Position numbers and translations under genes: made by a program. DNA of 64,000 nt from Pirellula staleyi DSM 6068 (GTDB taxonomy: Bacteria; Planctomycetota; Planctomycetia; Pirellulales; Pirellulaceae), in contig CAMCMB010000037.1 of assembly GCA_945875845.1 (NCBI GenBank), positions 1-64,000 of the forward strand, given 5' to 3'. The notes beneath the pieces are model-generated. The model ran no database searches. It had not been told where the DNA came from and saw only the letters and a program-made list of their open reading frames with translations. Positions 63,542 to 64,000 of this stretch are shown piece by piece (positions within the stretch are counted from its first letter, which is position 1; every line of letters begins with the position of its first letter).

Positions 63542-64000
63542 ATGGTAGGTGAATTCAAAAGCAACGATTTGCAGGCGACCGTTGACGAACTGCGCCGGCA
63601 ATACAACGAACTCGCGGAGTTAGCTGGTTCGTTGGCACATGAGATCAAGAATCCGCTTTCCGTAATTCACATGAATTCGGAGTTGCTCTGCGAAGAGCTT
63701 GAGGAAATCCAATGGCCGGGGCAACGCCGAGCGATTGCAAAAGTGGACATGATTCGCCAACAGTGCAATCGACTCGAAAACCTGCTTCGGGATTTCTTGC
63801 GATTTGCCCGAATGCGCGATCTCGACATGACTCCGGGCTCGTTGAACGACAACATCGAAGCCGTGCTTCGTCTCTATCAAGCTCAAGCAGACCGATCGTG
63901 TATTCGGCTTCAAAAGTACCTTGACCCCAATTTGCCGCATATCATGCTGCATAGCGATTCTCTCCAAGCTGCTTTGCTCAATCTCGTCAAAAATGCGCTC
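63542..64000 (+). CDS. Histidine kinase, N-terminal part (cut by window end)
   Basis: An open frame of 153 codons from the ATG at 63542 that does not appear in the ORF track because it runs off the window. It begins MVGEFKSNDLQATVDELRRQ and has the dimerisation/H-box LAHEIKNPLSVIHMNSELL with the phospho-His at 33, and near the edge LLNLVKNAL, the N-box of the ATPase domain. There is no membrane span in this portion, so it is a cytoplasmic sensor. Its partner regulator may lie beyond the window. The two sigma-54 regulators earlier in the window have no kinase near them, but there is no proof of a link. Confidence 0.88.
   Translation, partial: MVGEFKSNDLQATVDELRRQYNELAELAGSLAHEIKNPLSVIHMNSELLCEELEEIQWPGQRRAIAKVDMIRQQCNRLENLLRDFLRFARMRDLDMTPGSLNDNIEAVLRLYQAQADRSCIRLQKYLDPNLPHIMLHSDSLQAALLNLVKNAL

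Overview
The window looks like a chromosomal segment of a planctomycete, probably of the Pirellulales/Rhodopirellula type. This rests on gene content read from the translations: a DUF1549/DUF1553 + DUF1501 (Tat signal) + WD40 operon, a beta-propeller/HEAT/haem-binding 'PVC-type' cytochrome, a DUF1080 lipid/sugar-hydrolase-like protein, a DUF6807 (PmoA-like) protein, a SpoVG with a zinc-ribbon insertion, a primary-type sigma factor with a long insertion, many extra-long proteins with disordered tails, and many small palindromic dispersed repeats. No rRNA, tRNA, CRISPR array, phage or transposase gene was recognised.

Layout. 0.5-3.3 kb: a GT4 glycosyltransferase, a repeat-rich spacer with a nested MITE-like element, and nagB. 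3.2-9.4 kb: a Ski2-like helicase, a repeat cluster, a low-complexity protein, and accB-accC. 9.4-15.2 kb: small membrane protein, GT87-like membrane glycosyltransferase, then two sigma-54 activators (FHA-GAF-AAA+ and REC-AAA+) on the minus strand. 15.5-22.4 kb: an envelope/polysaccharide-like neighbourhood with an ABC exporter half-transporter whose nucleotide-binding motifs are all degenerate, an HpnB/CrtQ-like GT2, an NAD-dependent epimerase, a BY-kinase/ParA-like protein without a P-loop, and an ExeA-like AAA ATPase. 22.5-25 kb: LolCD-like lipoprotein-release ABC transporter. 25.5-29.5 kb: DUF1549-DUF1501-WD40 operon ended by a clear hairpin terminator. 30.2-38.4 kb: LuxR-type response regulator, NfeD-like membrane protein, a small conserved protein, a Tex-like RNA-binding protein with an RG-rich tail, and a short downstream protein. 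38.5-43 kb: comEC (minus) divergent from a primary-type sigma-70 factor. 43-49.6 kb: exported coiled-coil protein, NUDIX-corA pair, zinc-ribbon membrane protein, DUF6807 protein. 49.8-58.9 kb: giant cytochrome, nucleoside-type MFS transporter, UvrA paralogue, DUF1080 protein. 58.9-64 kb: ispE-spoVG, rhodanese, small membrane protein, FliA-like sigma factor, zinc-ribbon membrane protein, and the 5' part of a histidine kinase cut by the window end.

How the parts fit. Most genes are single units or two- to three-gene operons; several pairs overlap by 4-8 bases (lolC/lolD, NUDIX/corA, ExeA-like/BY-kinase-like). Convergent gene ends are repeatedly filled by small palindromic repeats, which suggests these repeats serve as bidirectional terminators or accumulate there because it is harmless. 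Four copies of one MITE-like family with ggcttgttgattt-type terminal inverted repeats occur, two of them inserted at the same point of another repeat. The most unusual coding feature is the ABC exporter homologue at 15.5 kb, where Walker A, Q-loop, signature, Walker B and H-loop are all replaced although the fold and spacing remain alignable. Functions below are inferred from sequence reading only; no database search was run.
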